Assembly (NCBI RefSeq): GCF_003254475.1
Contig: NZ_QFYQ01000001.1
Location: forward strand, 496,001 to 560,000
Direction: 5' to 3'
DNA from: Phenylobacterium soli
GTDB lineage: Bacteria; Pseudomonadota; Alphaproteobacteria; Caulobacterales; Caulobacteraceae
Length of the DNA stretch: 64,000 bases
Below the pieces are notes generated by a model, which was not told the DNA's origin, made no database searches, and worked only from the letters and a program-made list of their open reading frames with translations. A program made the position numbers and the translations under genes. Positions 29,116 to 37,456 of the stretch are shown one piece after another. The number at the start of each line of letters is the position of its first letter. Within the stretch, counting starts at the first letter, position 1.

Positions 29116-29146
29116 GTTATAGCCAAGGTTGGAACAAAGAAAGAAC
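29116..29146 (-). promoter_or_regulatory. SOS (LexA) box and promoter of the toxin-like lipoprotein
   Basis: On the minus strand, GTTCTTTCTTTGTTC (29146-29132) is a perfect GTTC-N7-GTTC, the alphaproteobacterial LexA site. GCTATAAC (29123-29116) matches the -10 form GCTANAWC known from Caulobacter housekeeping promoters. The box would cover the -35 region. A third GAAC lies at 29150-29153. The predicted leader is only about seven bases, so the message would be nearly leaderless. Confidence 0.7.
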
Positions 29147-29287
29147 AGAGAACTGCACGCTTGTCGAGTCCCTTTCCCGCAAAAGTTGCGCGAGGCGGAA
29201 CGCCGGCGGAACGGGCGGCTTGCGGGTTTGGCCGCGGGCCCCATCTGGCGTAAAGCGGGGCCGGTCAGTCGAAGGGGGCGGAAAGCC

Positions 29288-30475
29288 TTGGACGAGAAGC
29301 GGATCCTCCTGATCGTCGGGGGCGGGATCGCGGCCTACAAGTCGCTGGAGCTCGTCCGCCTGCTCAAGAAGGCCGGCGTCGGCGTGCGGCCGATCCTCAC
29401 CGGGGCCGGGGCGGAGTTCGTGACGCCCCTGTCCCTGTCAGCGCTCTGCGAGGACAAGGTTTATTCCGAGCTCTTCTCCCTCACCGACGAGGCGGAGATG
29501 GGGCATATCGAGCTCTCGCGCTCGGCGGACCTCGTGGTCGTGGCGCCGGCCACCGCAGACCTGATGGCCAAGGCGGCGAACGGCCTCGCCTCCGACCTCG
29601 CCTCCACGACCCTGCTCGCCACCGACAAGCCGGTCCTGATGGCGCCGGCGATGAACGTGCGCATGTGGGATCACCCGGCCACCCGGCGGAACCTCGAGAC
29701 CCTGAAGGCCGACGGCGTGCGGTTCGTCGGGCCGGACGAAGGCGCCATGGCGTGCGGCGAGTTCGGTCCGGGCCGGATGGCCGAGCCGCAGGCGATCTTC
29801 GAGGCCATCCTCGCCGAGCTGCAGACCGCCCGACCGCTGGCCGGCAAGCGGGCCATCGTCACGGCGGGTCCAACCGCCGAGCCGATCGATCCGGTGCGGG
29901 TGATCACCAACCGCTCGTCGGGCAAGCAGGGCTATGCGATCGCCGCCGCGCTCGCCGGCCTCGGGGCCGAGGTGACCCTGGTGAGCGGCCCCGTCGCGCT
30001 GCCGGCGCCGGCGGGCGTGAAGCGCGTCCCGGTGGAGACCGCCCAAGAGATGCTGGCCGCCTGCGAGGCGGCCCTGCCGGCCGACATCGCCGTCTGCGTC
30101 GCCGCGGTGGCCGACTGGCGGCCCGAGAGCGTCGGCCAGGCCAAGATCAAGAAGAACGGCGGCGAAGCCCCGCCGATCCGGCTCGTCGAGAACCCCGACA
30201 TCCTGGCGACCCTGTCCAAGGGCAAGGCGCGGCCGACGCTGGTGGTGGGCTTCGCGGCCGAGACCAACGACGTCGAGGCCAACGCCCAGGCCAAGCTCGC
30301 CAGGAAGGGCTGCGACTGGATCGTCGCCAACGACGTCAGCGTCGCGGGCGTCATGGGCGGGGACGCCAACACCGTGGCCATCGTCACGAACACGGGAATC
30401 GAGCGATGGGAGGCCGCGCCGAAGGCCGAGGTGGCCCGTCGGCTCGCCCAACGCATGGCCGAGGAGCTGAAGTGA
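29288..30475 (+). CDS. coaBC: Phosphopantothenoylcysteine decarboxylase/synthetase CoaBC
   Basis: Bifunctional coenzyme A enzyme. The N-terminal CoaC flavoprotein half carries [45 protein letters not shown] with the catalytic His, and [13 protein letters not shown]. The C-terminal CoaB half carries [26 protein letters not shown]. Total 395 residues. TTG at 29288 with GGGGGCGGAAAG upstream gives [19 protein letters not shown]; the longer frame from 29129 crosses the divergent promoter. Its stop overlaps the dut start as GTGA. Confidence 0.94.
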   Translation: MDEKRILLIVGGGIAAYKSLELVRLLKKAGVGVRPILTGAGAEFVTPLSLSALCEDKVYSELFSLTDEAEMGHIELSRSADLVVVAPATADLMAKAANGLASDLASTTLLATDKPVLMAPAMNVRMWDHPATRRNLETLKADGVRFVGPDEGAMACGEFGPGRMAEPQAIFEAILAELQTARPLAGKRAIVTAGPTAEPIDPVRVITNRSSGKQGYAIAAALAGLGAEVTLVSGPVALPAPAGVKRVPVETAQEMLAACEAALPADIAVCVAAVADWRPESVGQAKIKKNGGEAPPIRLVENPDILATLSKGKARPTLVVGFAAETNDVEANAQAKLARKGCDWIVANDVSVAGVMGGDANTVAIVTNTGIERWEAAPKAEVARRLAQRMAEELK

Positions 30476-30930
30476 CCGCCCCCGTCGTCCCGATCCGCCG
30501 CCTGGAGCACAACACCGACCTGCCGCTGCCGGCCTACGAGACTTCGCACGCCGCGGGCATGGACCTGCGCGCCGCCGTGCCGGAGGACGCGCCGATGGTG
30601 CTGCGTCCCGGCTCGCGGGCCATGGTGCCGACCGGCCTCGCCTTCGCGCTGCCGGACGGCTTCGAGGCCCAGGTGCGGCCGCGCTCGGGCCTGGCGGCCA
30701 AGAACGGGATCACCTGCCTCAACACGCCCGGCACGATCGACGCCGACTATCGCGGCGAGGTGAAGGTCATCCTGATCAACCTCGGCGAGGAGGACTTCAC
30801 CATCCGCCGCGGCGACCGCATCGCACAGCTGGTGATCGCCCCGGTGGTGCAGGCCAAGTGGAGCGAGGTCGCGAGCCTCGACGAGACCGCCCGCGGCGCC
30901 GGCGGCTTCGGCTCGACCGGCGCCCAATGA
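30472..30930 (+). CDS. dut: Deoxyuridine triphosphatase (dUTPase)
   Basis: Hydrolyses dUTP to dUMP, keeping uracil out of DNA. The 152 residues contain all five dUTPase motifs: [34 protein letters not shown] and GAGGFGSTG. Start GTG 30472 overlaps the coaBC stop by four bases, a classic coaBC-dut pair. Homotrimeric family. Confidence 0.96.
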   Translation: MTAPVVPIRRLEHNTDLPLPAYETSHAAGMDLRAAVPEDAPMVLRPGSRAMVPTGLAFALPDGFEAQVRPRSGLAAKNGITCLNTPGTIDADYRGEVKVILINLGEEDFTIRRGDRIAQLVIAPVVQAKWSEVASLDETARGAGGFGSTGAQ

Positions 30931-30967
30931 GGCGCCCAGTGAGGCCCTCTGTAAGGAGTTCTGCGCG

Positions 30968-31276
30968 ATGAGCGGCGGCGAGGAAGAGTTCGTCTACGAC
31001 GAGGCCACCGGCGAGTGGATCAGCGCCGCCGAGGCGGCCGAGAAGGCCAAGACGGCCGGCCAGGTGGAGGTCCGCGACAGCGTCGGCAACCTCCTGGCCG
31101 ACGGCGACAAGGTGGTCCTGGTCAAGGACCTGAAGGTCAAGGGCGCGGGCCAGACGCTGAAGCGCGGCACGGTCATCCCCTCGATCCGCCTGACCGGCGA
31201 CGACCAGGAGATCGACTGCCGCTACGAGGGCATCAAGGGCCTCGTGCTGCGCGCCGAGTTCGTCAAGAAGGCCTAG
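30968..31276 (+). CDS. PhnA/YjdM-domain protein
   Basis: A 102-residue protein whose main part (VEVRDSVGNLLADGDKVVLVKDLKVKGAGQTLKRGTVIPSIRLTGDDQEIDCRYEGIKGLVLRAEFVKKA) is the PhnA C-terminal domain. The usual N-terminal zinc ribbon is missing and replaced by an acidic stretch. Family members are linked to phosphonate use by name only; function is unclear. The stop overlaps that of the opposite DUF6691 gene as CTAG. Confidence 0.8.
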   Translation: MSGGEEEFVYDEATGEWISAAEAAEKAKTAGQVEVRDSVGNLLADGDKVVLVKDLKVKGAGQTLKRGTVIPSIRLTGDDQEIDCRYEGIKGLVLRAEFVKKA

Positions 31277-31725
31277 GGACGGGCGGGCTCGGCCACCGGG
31301 GCGACGGTCGGCAGGCGCGGCCGGATTGCAAAACGCGCGCCCAGCAGGCCGGCCACCATCGCCGCTCCGAACAGCCAGGCGTGCGGCCCGGCGAAGCCGA
31401 GCAGCACCACGCCCGGCCCCGGGCAGATGCCCACCAGACCCCAGCCGAGGCCGAACAGGGCCGCGCCGCCGACCAGGCGGGCGTCGAGGAGCTTGGTCTC
31501 GGGAAGCTGGATCGGGCCGCCCAGCAGGGCCGTGCGGCGACGCTTGGCGATCAGGAACGCCGGGAAGGCGGCGGCGATCGCCCCGCCCATGACGAAGGCG
31601 AGCTGCGGGTTCCAGGCGCCGGCCACGTCCAGGAAGCCGATCACCTTGGCCGGATCGAGCATTCCCGAGACGAGCAGGCCGGCGCCGAAGAGGACGCCGA
31701 ACAAGGCGGCGGCGAGGGATCTCAT
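31273..31725 (-). CDS. DUF6691/YeeE-type membrane protein, C-terminal half
   Basis: A 150-residue membrane protein with four hydrophobic segments. It carries the YeeE second-half signature GWGLVGICPGPGVVLLG, which contains the Cys equivalent to one of the thiosulfate-relay residues of YeeE. Together with the upstream gene it forms a split YeeE transporter. Its ATG overlaps the stop of that gene (ATGA at 31722-31725). Likely sulfur-compound transport; substrate not certain. Confidence 0.85.
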   Translation of the reverse strand: MRSLAAALFGVLFGAGLLVSGMLDPAKVIGFLDVAGAWNPQLAFVMGGAIAAAFPAFLIAKRRRTALLGGPIQLPETKLLDARLVGGAALFGLGWGLVGICPGPGVVLLGFAGPHAWLFGAAMVAGLLGARFAIRPRLPTVAPVAEPARP

Positions 31726-32150
31726 GACAGGCCTCCGAAGAGCTGGGCCCCGTGCCGGACGAAGAGCACGGTGAGCCCCGCCACGGCCATGAAGGTCGCG
31801 GTCGCCACCAGCGAGCGACGCGACAGGTTGGACAGTCCGCAGACCCCATGGCCGCTGGTGCAGCCGTTGCCGACCTGGGTCCCGACCCCGACGATCAGGC
31901 CGCCAAGCACGAGCAGCCCCGGCGCGGTCTCGGTCAGCGCCAGCGGCGCAGCGCGTCCGAGGGCCAGGGCCACCAGCCCGACCGCGGCCAGACCGCCGAG
32001 GAAGGCCCACCGCCAGGCGCCGGGCCTAAGCGCGGCGGCATTGGAGAGGATGCCGCTGATCCCGGCGATCCGCCCGTTGACCAGCAGCAGGCCGGCGCTG
32101 GCCGCGCCGATCATCAGGCCGCCGATCAGGGACTGCAGGTAGGGGTGCAT
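31722..32150 (-). CDS. YeeE/YedE-family sulfur transporter, N-terminal half
   Basis: A 142-residue membrane protein with the hallmark GNGCTSGHGVCGLSNLSRRS, the Cys/His-containing loop of the Sulf_transp family. ATG at 32150 follows GGAGG. It forms a translationally coupled pair with the DUF6691 gene and sits 11 bases after the FadL-like gene on the same strand, so outer-membrane and inner-membrane parts are co-transcribed. Substrate is inferred (thiosulfate or another small sulfur compound). Confidence 0.88.
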   Translation of the reverse strand: MHPYLQSLIGGLMIGAASAGLLLVNGRIAGISGILSNAAALRPGAWRWAFLGGLAAVGLVALALGRAAPLALTETAPGLLVLGGLIVGVGTQVGNGCTSGHGVCGLSNLSRRSLVATATFMAVAGLTVLFVRHGAQLFGGLS

Positions 32151-32161
32151 GACGCCTCCGC

Positions 32162-33433
32162 TCAGTGCTTCCAGCCCACGGCGAGGCCGAAGATGGTTTC
32201 GCTCATCGACAGGTCGACGTTGCCGCCGCCGAAGTTGGCCGGGATCGAGCCCGACCCGCGCACGGTCTGCTTCGGCGAATACTGGACGTAGCCGGTAACC
32301 TCCAGGCCCGAGGGACGGGTCCCCGACAGCTGAGACCAGGTGGCGCCGGCGGCGTACTGGTCGGTGACCACCGCCGGGGCGACGATGTTGAGCAGGGTCT
32401 GGCTGGACGGGACGGGGTTCTTGGCGTGGTCGTAGCCGGCGCGGACCTGCCAGGCGTCGTTGATCCTGTAGTTGGCGCCCACCTTCCAGACGTCGACGTC
32501 GCGCCAGCCGAAGCCGGGGCCGTTGTCGGCGCCGAACGGCACGCCGGCGAACAGCGGCGCGAGGGAGGTCCCGACCGACTTCACCTTGGAGAGCTCGATG
32601 CGCCGCCAGTCGGCCACGAGGTCCAGCTGCGGCGTCGCCTTGAACGCCAGGCCGACGCCGTAGGTGGAGGGCGCGTCGAAGCCGCCGCGCTCGGCGAACA
32701 GGCCGCGGTATTTCTTGAACTCGTGGAAGGCCGTCTTCGACTGCCAGAAAGCGGCGGCCGAGAGCCGGTCGGTGAGCTGGCCGAGGTAGCCCAGGCGCAC
32801 GCCCGCGCCGTACTCGGTGTCGACGCCGTTGTTGGTGAAGTGGGCCGGATCCTGGCTGAAGCCGGCGAACGGCTGGAGACCGCGCGCCCGGAAGGTCTGG
32901 CCGGCGAGGTTCACGGAGAGGCCGACGCTCTGGGTCGGGGTGAGCTTGTAGGCCATGGTCGGCGAGATGAAGAGCTGCTGCAGCTCCACCCCGGCCGTGC
33001 CGGAAGCGCCGAAACGCGCGAAGGGATTGTCGCGGTAGGCGGTGACCATGCCACCGTTGCCGTAGGCGACGAGGCCCACCGCGAGGCGGTCGTTCAGCTG
33101 GCGCACATAGCCGGCCTCGGGGATGAAGGCGGTCTTCTTGTCGTCGCCGGAGTAGCTGCTGTCGAGAGCCGTGCCGCGATAGGCCGCCTCGCGCTTGGGG
33201 GTGAAGACATCGACGCCGACGTCCCAGCGATCGCCGAGCGCGGTGGCCGCCGCCGGGTTGGTGGCGAGCGCCAGGCTGTCCTTCGGATAGGCGAGGCCGG
33301 CGCCGGCGAGGCCCTTCGACTGGGCGCCGTAGCCGCTCATGAAATAGCCGTCGGTGGCGTGGGCCGGGACGGCGGCGGCCGTCGCGAGGGCGGCCACCGC
33401 GGCGGCGGCGAAAAGGCTGGGCAGGCGGTTCAT
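32162..33433 (-). CDS. FadL/OmpP1-type outer-membrane channel
   Basis: A 423-residue outer-membrane beta-barrel. Signal peptide MNRLPSLFAAAAVAALATAAAVPAHA; mature start TDGYFMSGYGAQSKGLAGAGLAYPKDSLALATNPAA is the typical FadL hatch region with its N-P-A-A signature. The C-terminus ends in W-K-H rather than the usual aromatic residue. FadL proteins carry hydrophobic compounds, often fatty acids or aromatic compounds. Pairing with YeeE genes suggests uptake of a sulfur-containing ligand (inference). ATG 33433 is preceded by AGGAAT. Confidence 0.85.
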   Translation of the reverse strand: MNRLPSLFAAAAVAALATAAAVPAHATDGYFMSGYGAQSKGLAGAGLAYPKDSLALATNPAAATALGDRWDVGVDVFTPKREAAYRGTALDSSYSGDDKKTAFIPEAGYVRQLNDRLAVGLVAYGNGGMVTAYRDNPFARFGASGTAGVELQQLFISPTMAYKLTPTQSVGLSVNLAGQTFRARGLQPFAGFSQDPAHFTNNGVDTEYGAGVRLGYLGQLTDRLSAAAFWQSKTAFHEFKKYRGLFAERGGFDAPSTYGVGLAFKATPQLDLVADWRRIELSKVKSVGTSLAPLFAGVPFGADNGPGFGWRDVDVWKVGANYRINDAWQVRAGYDHAKNPVPSSQTLLNIVAPAVVTDQYAAGATWSQLSGTRPSGLEVTGYVQYSPKQTVRGSGSIPANFGGGNVDLSMSETIFGLAVGWKH

Positions 33434-33442
33434 CGAGCAATT

Positions 33443-33459
33443 CCTATCGAATAGATAGG
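33443..33459. promoter_or_regulatory. Palindrome before the FadL-YeeE operon
   Basis: CCTATC (33443-33448) and GATAGG (33454-33459) are perfect arms with a five-base spacer, 9 bases upstream of the FadL-like ATG and overlapping its ribosome site. It could be an operator. No regulator gene is next to it. Confidence 0.45.
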
Positions 33460-33646
33460 CGCACACACCCGACCTGCTACGGTTAAGCTACGTAGATTTT
33501 CTGATAGCCCTTGCAGGGAACGCTGCGTAAACTGGCGGAGAAAAACTGCACGCCCAGCGAGGGCGGAGCCCATTTCCCGCATGGCGGGAGCGTTTCACCG
33601 TGACAACGCGGAGCCGCAGGGCGGCCCGGCGCGTTTGGTCAGCCGC

Positions 33647-34411
33647 ATGGTGTCGCGCTGGCCTTCCGTCCTCTGGATCGTCCGTCACGGCGAGAGCGCC
33701 GGCAATGTCGCGCGCGACGAAGCGCGGCTGGCCGGACTGGCGCGCATCGCCCTCGAGACCCGCGACCAGGACGTCCCTCTCAGTCCCCGCGGCGTCGAGC
33801 AGGCCGAAGCGCTGGGGCGCTGGTACGCGGGCCTTCCGCGCGAGGAGCGGCCCGAGGCGGTGCTCTGCTCGCCCTATGTCCGTGCGGTGCAGACCGCCGA
33901 GATCATCGGCCGCGCCGGCGGCCTCGCGCCCGGCGCGCCGGCGCACTGCCTCGACGAGCGGCTGCGCGAGCGCGAGTTCGGCATCCTCGACCGGCTGACC
34001 ACCCCGGGGATCCTCGAGCTGCACCCGCAGCAGGCCGAGCTGCGCGCTCACGTGGGCAAGTTCTATCACCGCCCGCCCGGCGGCGAGAGCTGGTGCGACG
34101 TGATCCTGCGGCTGCGCAGCGCACTCGACACGCTCAGCCTGCATTACGCCGGCCAGCGGGTGATCATCGTCGGGCACCAGGTGGTGGTGCTCTGCCTGCG
34201 CTATCTGCTGGAAAAGCTCACCGAGCAGGAGATCCTGGCCATCGACGCCCAGGGCGACGTGATGAACTGCGGGGTCACCGAGTACCGCTTCGACCCCCAC
34301 GCCGGCCCGTCCGGCGGACTGGCCCTGCATCGCTACAACTTCACCGCGCCGCTGGTCGCGGCGGGGGCGCCGCTCACCGCCGCCGCGGATGCGCCGGTCG
34401 CGCCGAAGTGA
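33647..34411 (+). CDS. Histidine phosphatase family protein
   Basis: Phosphoglycerate-mutase-like phosphatase of about 254 residues. The phosphate-binding RHG motif is in LWIVRHGESAGNVARDEARLAGLARIALETRDQDVPLS, and the second catalytic His lies in VIIVGHQVVVLCLRYLLEKL. Substrate is unknown. ATG 33647 was chosen because the family start is W-P-x-x-L-W-I-V-R-H-G; an in-frame ATG at 33581 would add 22 residues. NAD(P)HX dehydratase follows closely. Confidence 0.85.
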   Translation: MVSRWPSVLWIVRHGESAGNVARDEARLAGLARIALETRDQDVPLSPRGVEQAEALGRWYAGLPREERPEAVLCSPYVRAVQTAEIIGRAGGLAPGAPAHCLDERLREREFGILDRLTTPGILELHPQQAELRAHVGKFYHRPPGGESWCDVILRLRSALDTLSLHYAGQRVIIVGHQVVVLCLRYLLEKLTEQEILAIDAQGDVMNCGVTEYRFDPHAGPSGGLALHRYNFTAPLVAAGAPLTAAADAPVAPK

Positions 34412-34421
34412 GCCAGTTGAT

Positions 34422-35306
34422 GTGACGAAGCCGGGCGCGATCGACCTGGAAATGCTGCGCGGCTGCGGGCCGCCGGCCCTGAAGGCCGACAGCGACAAGG
34501 AGGACCGCGGGCGGCTGCTGGTGGTCGCCGGCGGCGCGCAGGTGGCGGGCGCGGCGATCCTGGTCGGCGTGGCCGGCCTGAGGGTCGGGGCCGGGAAGCT
34601 GCAGATGGCCGCCACCGCCGCGCTCGCGCCCGCCCTGGCCCTCGCCATGCCGGAGGCGCGTATCCTGGAGGTGCCCGCCGTGGCCGGCGAGATCGCCGGC
34701 GAGGCGGCCGAGCGCCTCGCCCCGCAGCTCGCCGCCACCGACGCGGTGGTGATCGGCCCCGGCATGATGGAGGACGCGGTGGCGGGCGAGCTCGCCCTGC
34801 GGGCGCTGCAAGCGGCGGACGCGGCGGCCTTCGTCATCGATGCGGCGGCCCTGACGGGCCTCGCCGAACGAACCGAGGATGTGCGGCGCGCGGGCGGACG
34901 GCTGGTGGTCACGCCCCATGCCGGCGAGATGGCCGCCCTGACCGGAGCCGCCCGCCGTGAGGTGGAGAACGACCCGCTGCGCATGGCCAGGGAGACCGCC
35001 CGCAGGCTGCAGGCCGTGGTGGTCATGAAGGGCGCCGAGACCTTCGTGGTCACGCCGGACGGGGCGGCCTGGCGACATCGGGCCGCCCTGCCAGGTCTCG
35101 GCGCGTCCGGCTCGGGCGATGTGCTGGCGGGGGTGATCGGCGGGATGCTGGCGCGGGGTTGTTCGCCGCTGGGCGCGGCGGCCTGGGGCGTCTGGCTGCA
35201 CGCCCGCGCCGGGGCGCGGCTGACCGAGCGGATCGGCCCCCTGGGCTTCCTCGCCCGCGAGCTGCCGGACGAGCTGCCCGCCGCCCTGCAGGAGGCGGCG
35301 GGCTGA
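34422..35306 (+). CDS. nnrD: ADP-dependent NAD(P)H-hydrate dehydratase (NnrD-type)
   Basis: Repairs hydrated NAD(P)H. The 294-residue single-domain protein has the ribokinase-like fold of the YjeF C-terminal domain: VTPHAGEMAALTG, VVMKGAETFVVTPDG and the catalytic GLGASGSGDVLAGVIGGM with Asp. The N-terminal epimerase domain of the full YjeF is absent. GTG at 34422 is taken as start; ATG 34389 is an alternative overlapping the previous gene. It converges on the quinoprotein gene with a seven-base gap. Confidence 0.9.
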   Translation: MTKPGAIDLEMLRGCGPPALKADSDKEDRGRLLVVAGGAQVAGAAILVGVAGLRVGAGKLQMAATAALAPALALAMPEARILEVPAVAGEIAGEAAERLAPQLAATDAVVIGPGMMEDAVAGELALRALQAADAAAFVIDAAALTGLAERTEDVRRAGGRLVVTPHAGEMAALTGAARREVENDPLRMARETARRLQAVVVMKGAETFVVTPDGAAWRHRAALPGLGASGSGDVLAGVIGGMLARGCSPLGAAAWGVWLHARAGARLTERIGPLGFLARELPDELPAALQEAAG

Positions 35307-35313
35307 GGCCGAG

Positions 35314-37254
35314 CTATTTGCCGTCCGGCGAGAAGGCCAGCAGCACATTGACTCCGTTCGACCCGACCCGCGCCGCGCCGTTGTGGCCGCTGGTCACATA
35401 GACCATGCCGTGGGCGACGGTCGGGCCCATGCCGTCGATGCCGCCGCCCGGCTGGCCCTTGATCCCGTTGAGCGTGTCGTAGGTCTGGGCGGTGGTGGAA
35501 TATTCCCAGATCACCTTGCCGGTGCGGGCGTCGTAGGCCCTGAGCCAGCCGTCGAGGCCGCCCTCGAACACCGCGCCGGGGATCACCGCCGGCGCCGCCG
35601 AGAGCGAGCGGGCGCAGGCGCTCGGCTTCTCACCATCGCTGGCGTAGTGGCACGGCGCCTTGGGCGCCGGCGCGGACCAGAGGATGGCGCCGTTGGCGGG
35701 ATCGAGGGCGTAGAGGCCCGGCTTGGCCGGAGCCGGCGTCTTGATGCCGCGCATCTCGGCGAACACCAGGCCGAGGTCGGAGATCGGCACATAGACGCGG
35801 GCGTCGTCCGCGCCGATGCCCCATTCCACGCCGCCGAGCGCCGAGCCCGAGCCCACCGTCGTCTTCCACAGCAGCGAACCGGTGTCGGGATCGAAGCCGT
35901 AGACGAGGCCGGACTTCTGGCCGGCGACCAGCACCTGCTTGCCGCCCTTCAGGGTCATCAGGACGGGGGTGGCGCCGAAGTCGAAGTCGGGACCCAGCGG
36001 GGTCGGGCAGTTGCCGGTGGCTGAGATCGGCCCGCAGCCCATGACGAAGTTGTCCTTGGCGGTGACCTGGTGCTGCCAGCGGATTTTGCCGGTCGCGATC
36101 TCGATGGCCATCACCGCATCGGCCCCGATGGTGTCGACATCGGTGTAGCTGTCGCCGGTGACCACGTAGACGAGGCCGCGCTTCGTATCGAGGGAAGGCG
36201 CGGCCCAGATGGCGGCGCCGGCCGGGCCGGTCAGGGTCTTGCCGTCGGACTCGCGATGGGCCCGCAGCGGCTCGGAGATGGTGTGGGTCTTCCAGAGCAG
36301 CCTGCCGGTGGCGAGGTCGAGGGCGGCCAGCGAGCCGCGGAAGGTGCAGCAGACGTAGGCCTTGCTCATGGCCGCCGCCTCCTCGATCGAGGAGATCGGC
36401 ACGAGGAGTTTGTCGCCGGCCACCACCGGCGTGCCGGTGAGCAGCGAGGCCTTGTGGTCCTCGAGCATCGGGCTGCGCCACAGCTCCTTGCCGGTCTGGG
36501 CGTCGAAGGCGCGGACCACGCGGTCGCTCTGGCCGATGAAGGTGGCCCAGCCGGAGGGCGCGATCTTCGATCGCACGATCATCGGCGTGGTGCGCGCCAC
36601 CAGGTCGTCGACCGACCAGCGCACACAGCCGCTCCTGGCGTCCAGCGCATAGAACTTGCCGGAGCGGTTGGTGACGAACAGCCAGTCGCCGACGACCACC
36701 GGCTGGCCGCCGCCGGTCATGGAGAAGGCCCACTTCAGCTTCAGCCGCGGGACGTCCGCGGCGGCGAGCCCGGGATTGCGCTGGAAGCGGCTGGCCCGCT
36801 CGTCGACGCCCATGCTCGCCCAGTCGCCCGCCTGCGGCCGGATCGGCGGGACGCGGGCGCACTTCGGATCCTTGCCGATCGGCCCGGTCTTCAGCGCGAT
36901 CTGCGGCATCTCGGTCCCGGCGCCGGGCGGCGGCTTCGGCGTCGCGGCCGCGGCGGTCGAGACGATGTAGCCGGCGATCGCCTCCTTGTCGGCGTCGCTG
37001 AGGCCGGCGGCCATGGGCGCCATGACGCCGGAGGTGAGGGCCCTGACGATGTCGTCCTTGGGTCGGCGGGCAAGCTCGGGAAGGCCCGGCGCGCGCTCCA
37101 CCGCCGGTTCGTGACAGGCCTTGCAGCGCTGCTGGAACAGGGCCGAGCCCGCCGCCATCGGCTGGGCCTGCGCGGCGCCTCCCGAAGCGTGGCCGGACAG
37201 GACGAGGCCCGCCATCGCCGCGAGCAACGGCGCAAAGATCCCGACGACCCTCAT
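35314..37254 (-). CDS. Cytochrome c/PQQ-propeller dehydrogenase, polyvinyl-alcohol dehydrogenase type
   Basis: Periplasmic protein of 646 residues: signal peptide, then a cytochrome c domain with haem motif CKACH (C44, C47, H48), then a PQQ-type eight-bladed propeller (about 150-640) with repeats such as YALDARSGCVRWSVD, VYGFDPDTGSLLWKTTVGSG and LRAYDARTGKVIWEYS. The order cytochrome-propeller and segments such as GGKQVLVAGQKSGLVYGFDPDTG match polyvinyl-alcohol dehydrogenase (cytochrome). Its physiological substrate is unknown. ATG 37254 follows AAGGGGGACTTGGG. Confidence 0.85.
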   Translation of the reverse strand: MRVVGIFAPLLAAMAGLVLSGHASGGAAQAQPMAAGSALFQQRCKACHEPAVERAPGLPELARRPKDDIVRALTSGVMAPMAAGLSDADKEAIAGYIVSTAAAATPKPPPGAGTEMPQIALKTGPIGKDPKCARVPPIRPQAGDWASMGVDERASRFQRNPGLAAADVPRLKLKWAFSMTGGGQPVVVGDWLFVTNRSGKFYALDARSGCVRWSVDDLVARTTPMIVRSKIAPSGWATFIGQSDRVVRAFDAQTGKELWRSPMLEDHKASLLTGTPVVAGDKLLVPISSIEEAAAMSKAYVCCTFRGSLAALDLATGRLLWKTHTISEPLRAHRESDGKTLTGPAGAAIWAAPSLDTKRGLVYVVTGDSYTDVDTIGADAVMAIEIATGKIRWQHQVTAKDNFVMGCGPISATGNCPTPLGPDFDFGATPVLMTLKGGKQVLVAGQKSGLVYGFDPDTGSLLWKTTVGSGSALGGVEWGIGADDARVYVPISDLGLVFAEMRGIKTPAPAKPGLYALDPANGAILWSAPAPKAPCHYASDGEKPSACARSLSAAPAVIPGAVFEGGLDGWLRAYDARTGKVIWEYSTTAQTYDTLNGIKGQPGGGIDGMGPTVAHGMVYVTSGHNGAARVGSNGVNVLLAFSPDGK

Positions 37255-37404
37255 CCCAAGTCCCCCCTTGTATCCTCGGCCGCGCCGCTGCGACCCGTTC
37301 GGGCTCGTCAGGCGGAGCGCGGCGTCTCGCAAGAAATCACGACCGGCGTTCTCAATCATTGCCGGGCGGACACACCGTTCGTAAAATTGAACGATAAGTA
37401 CGGC

Positions 37405-37418
37405 CGGATAGATATCCG
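37405..37418. promoter_or_regulatory. Palindrome in the divergent dehydrogenase/DUF promoter region
   Basis: CGGATA (37405-37410) and TATCCG (37413-37418) are perfect arms around GA, 39 bases before the TTG start of the plus-strand gene. The 202-base gap also holds CGTTC-N8-GAACG near 37377. Either could be an operator of the divergent pair. Confidence 0.4.
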
Positions 37419-37456
37419 CGCCTAGACGCTAAAAACGATATTTGGGGAGCAGACCA

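Noticed and set aside
33434..33580. CtrA site (TTAA-N7-TTAA) in front of the FadL gene
   Set aside because: Only one TTAA half-site (GGTTAAGC) is present; the second half-site is missing at the required spacing.
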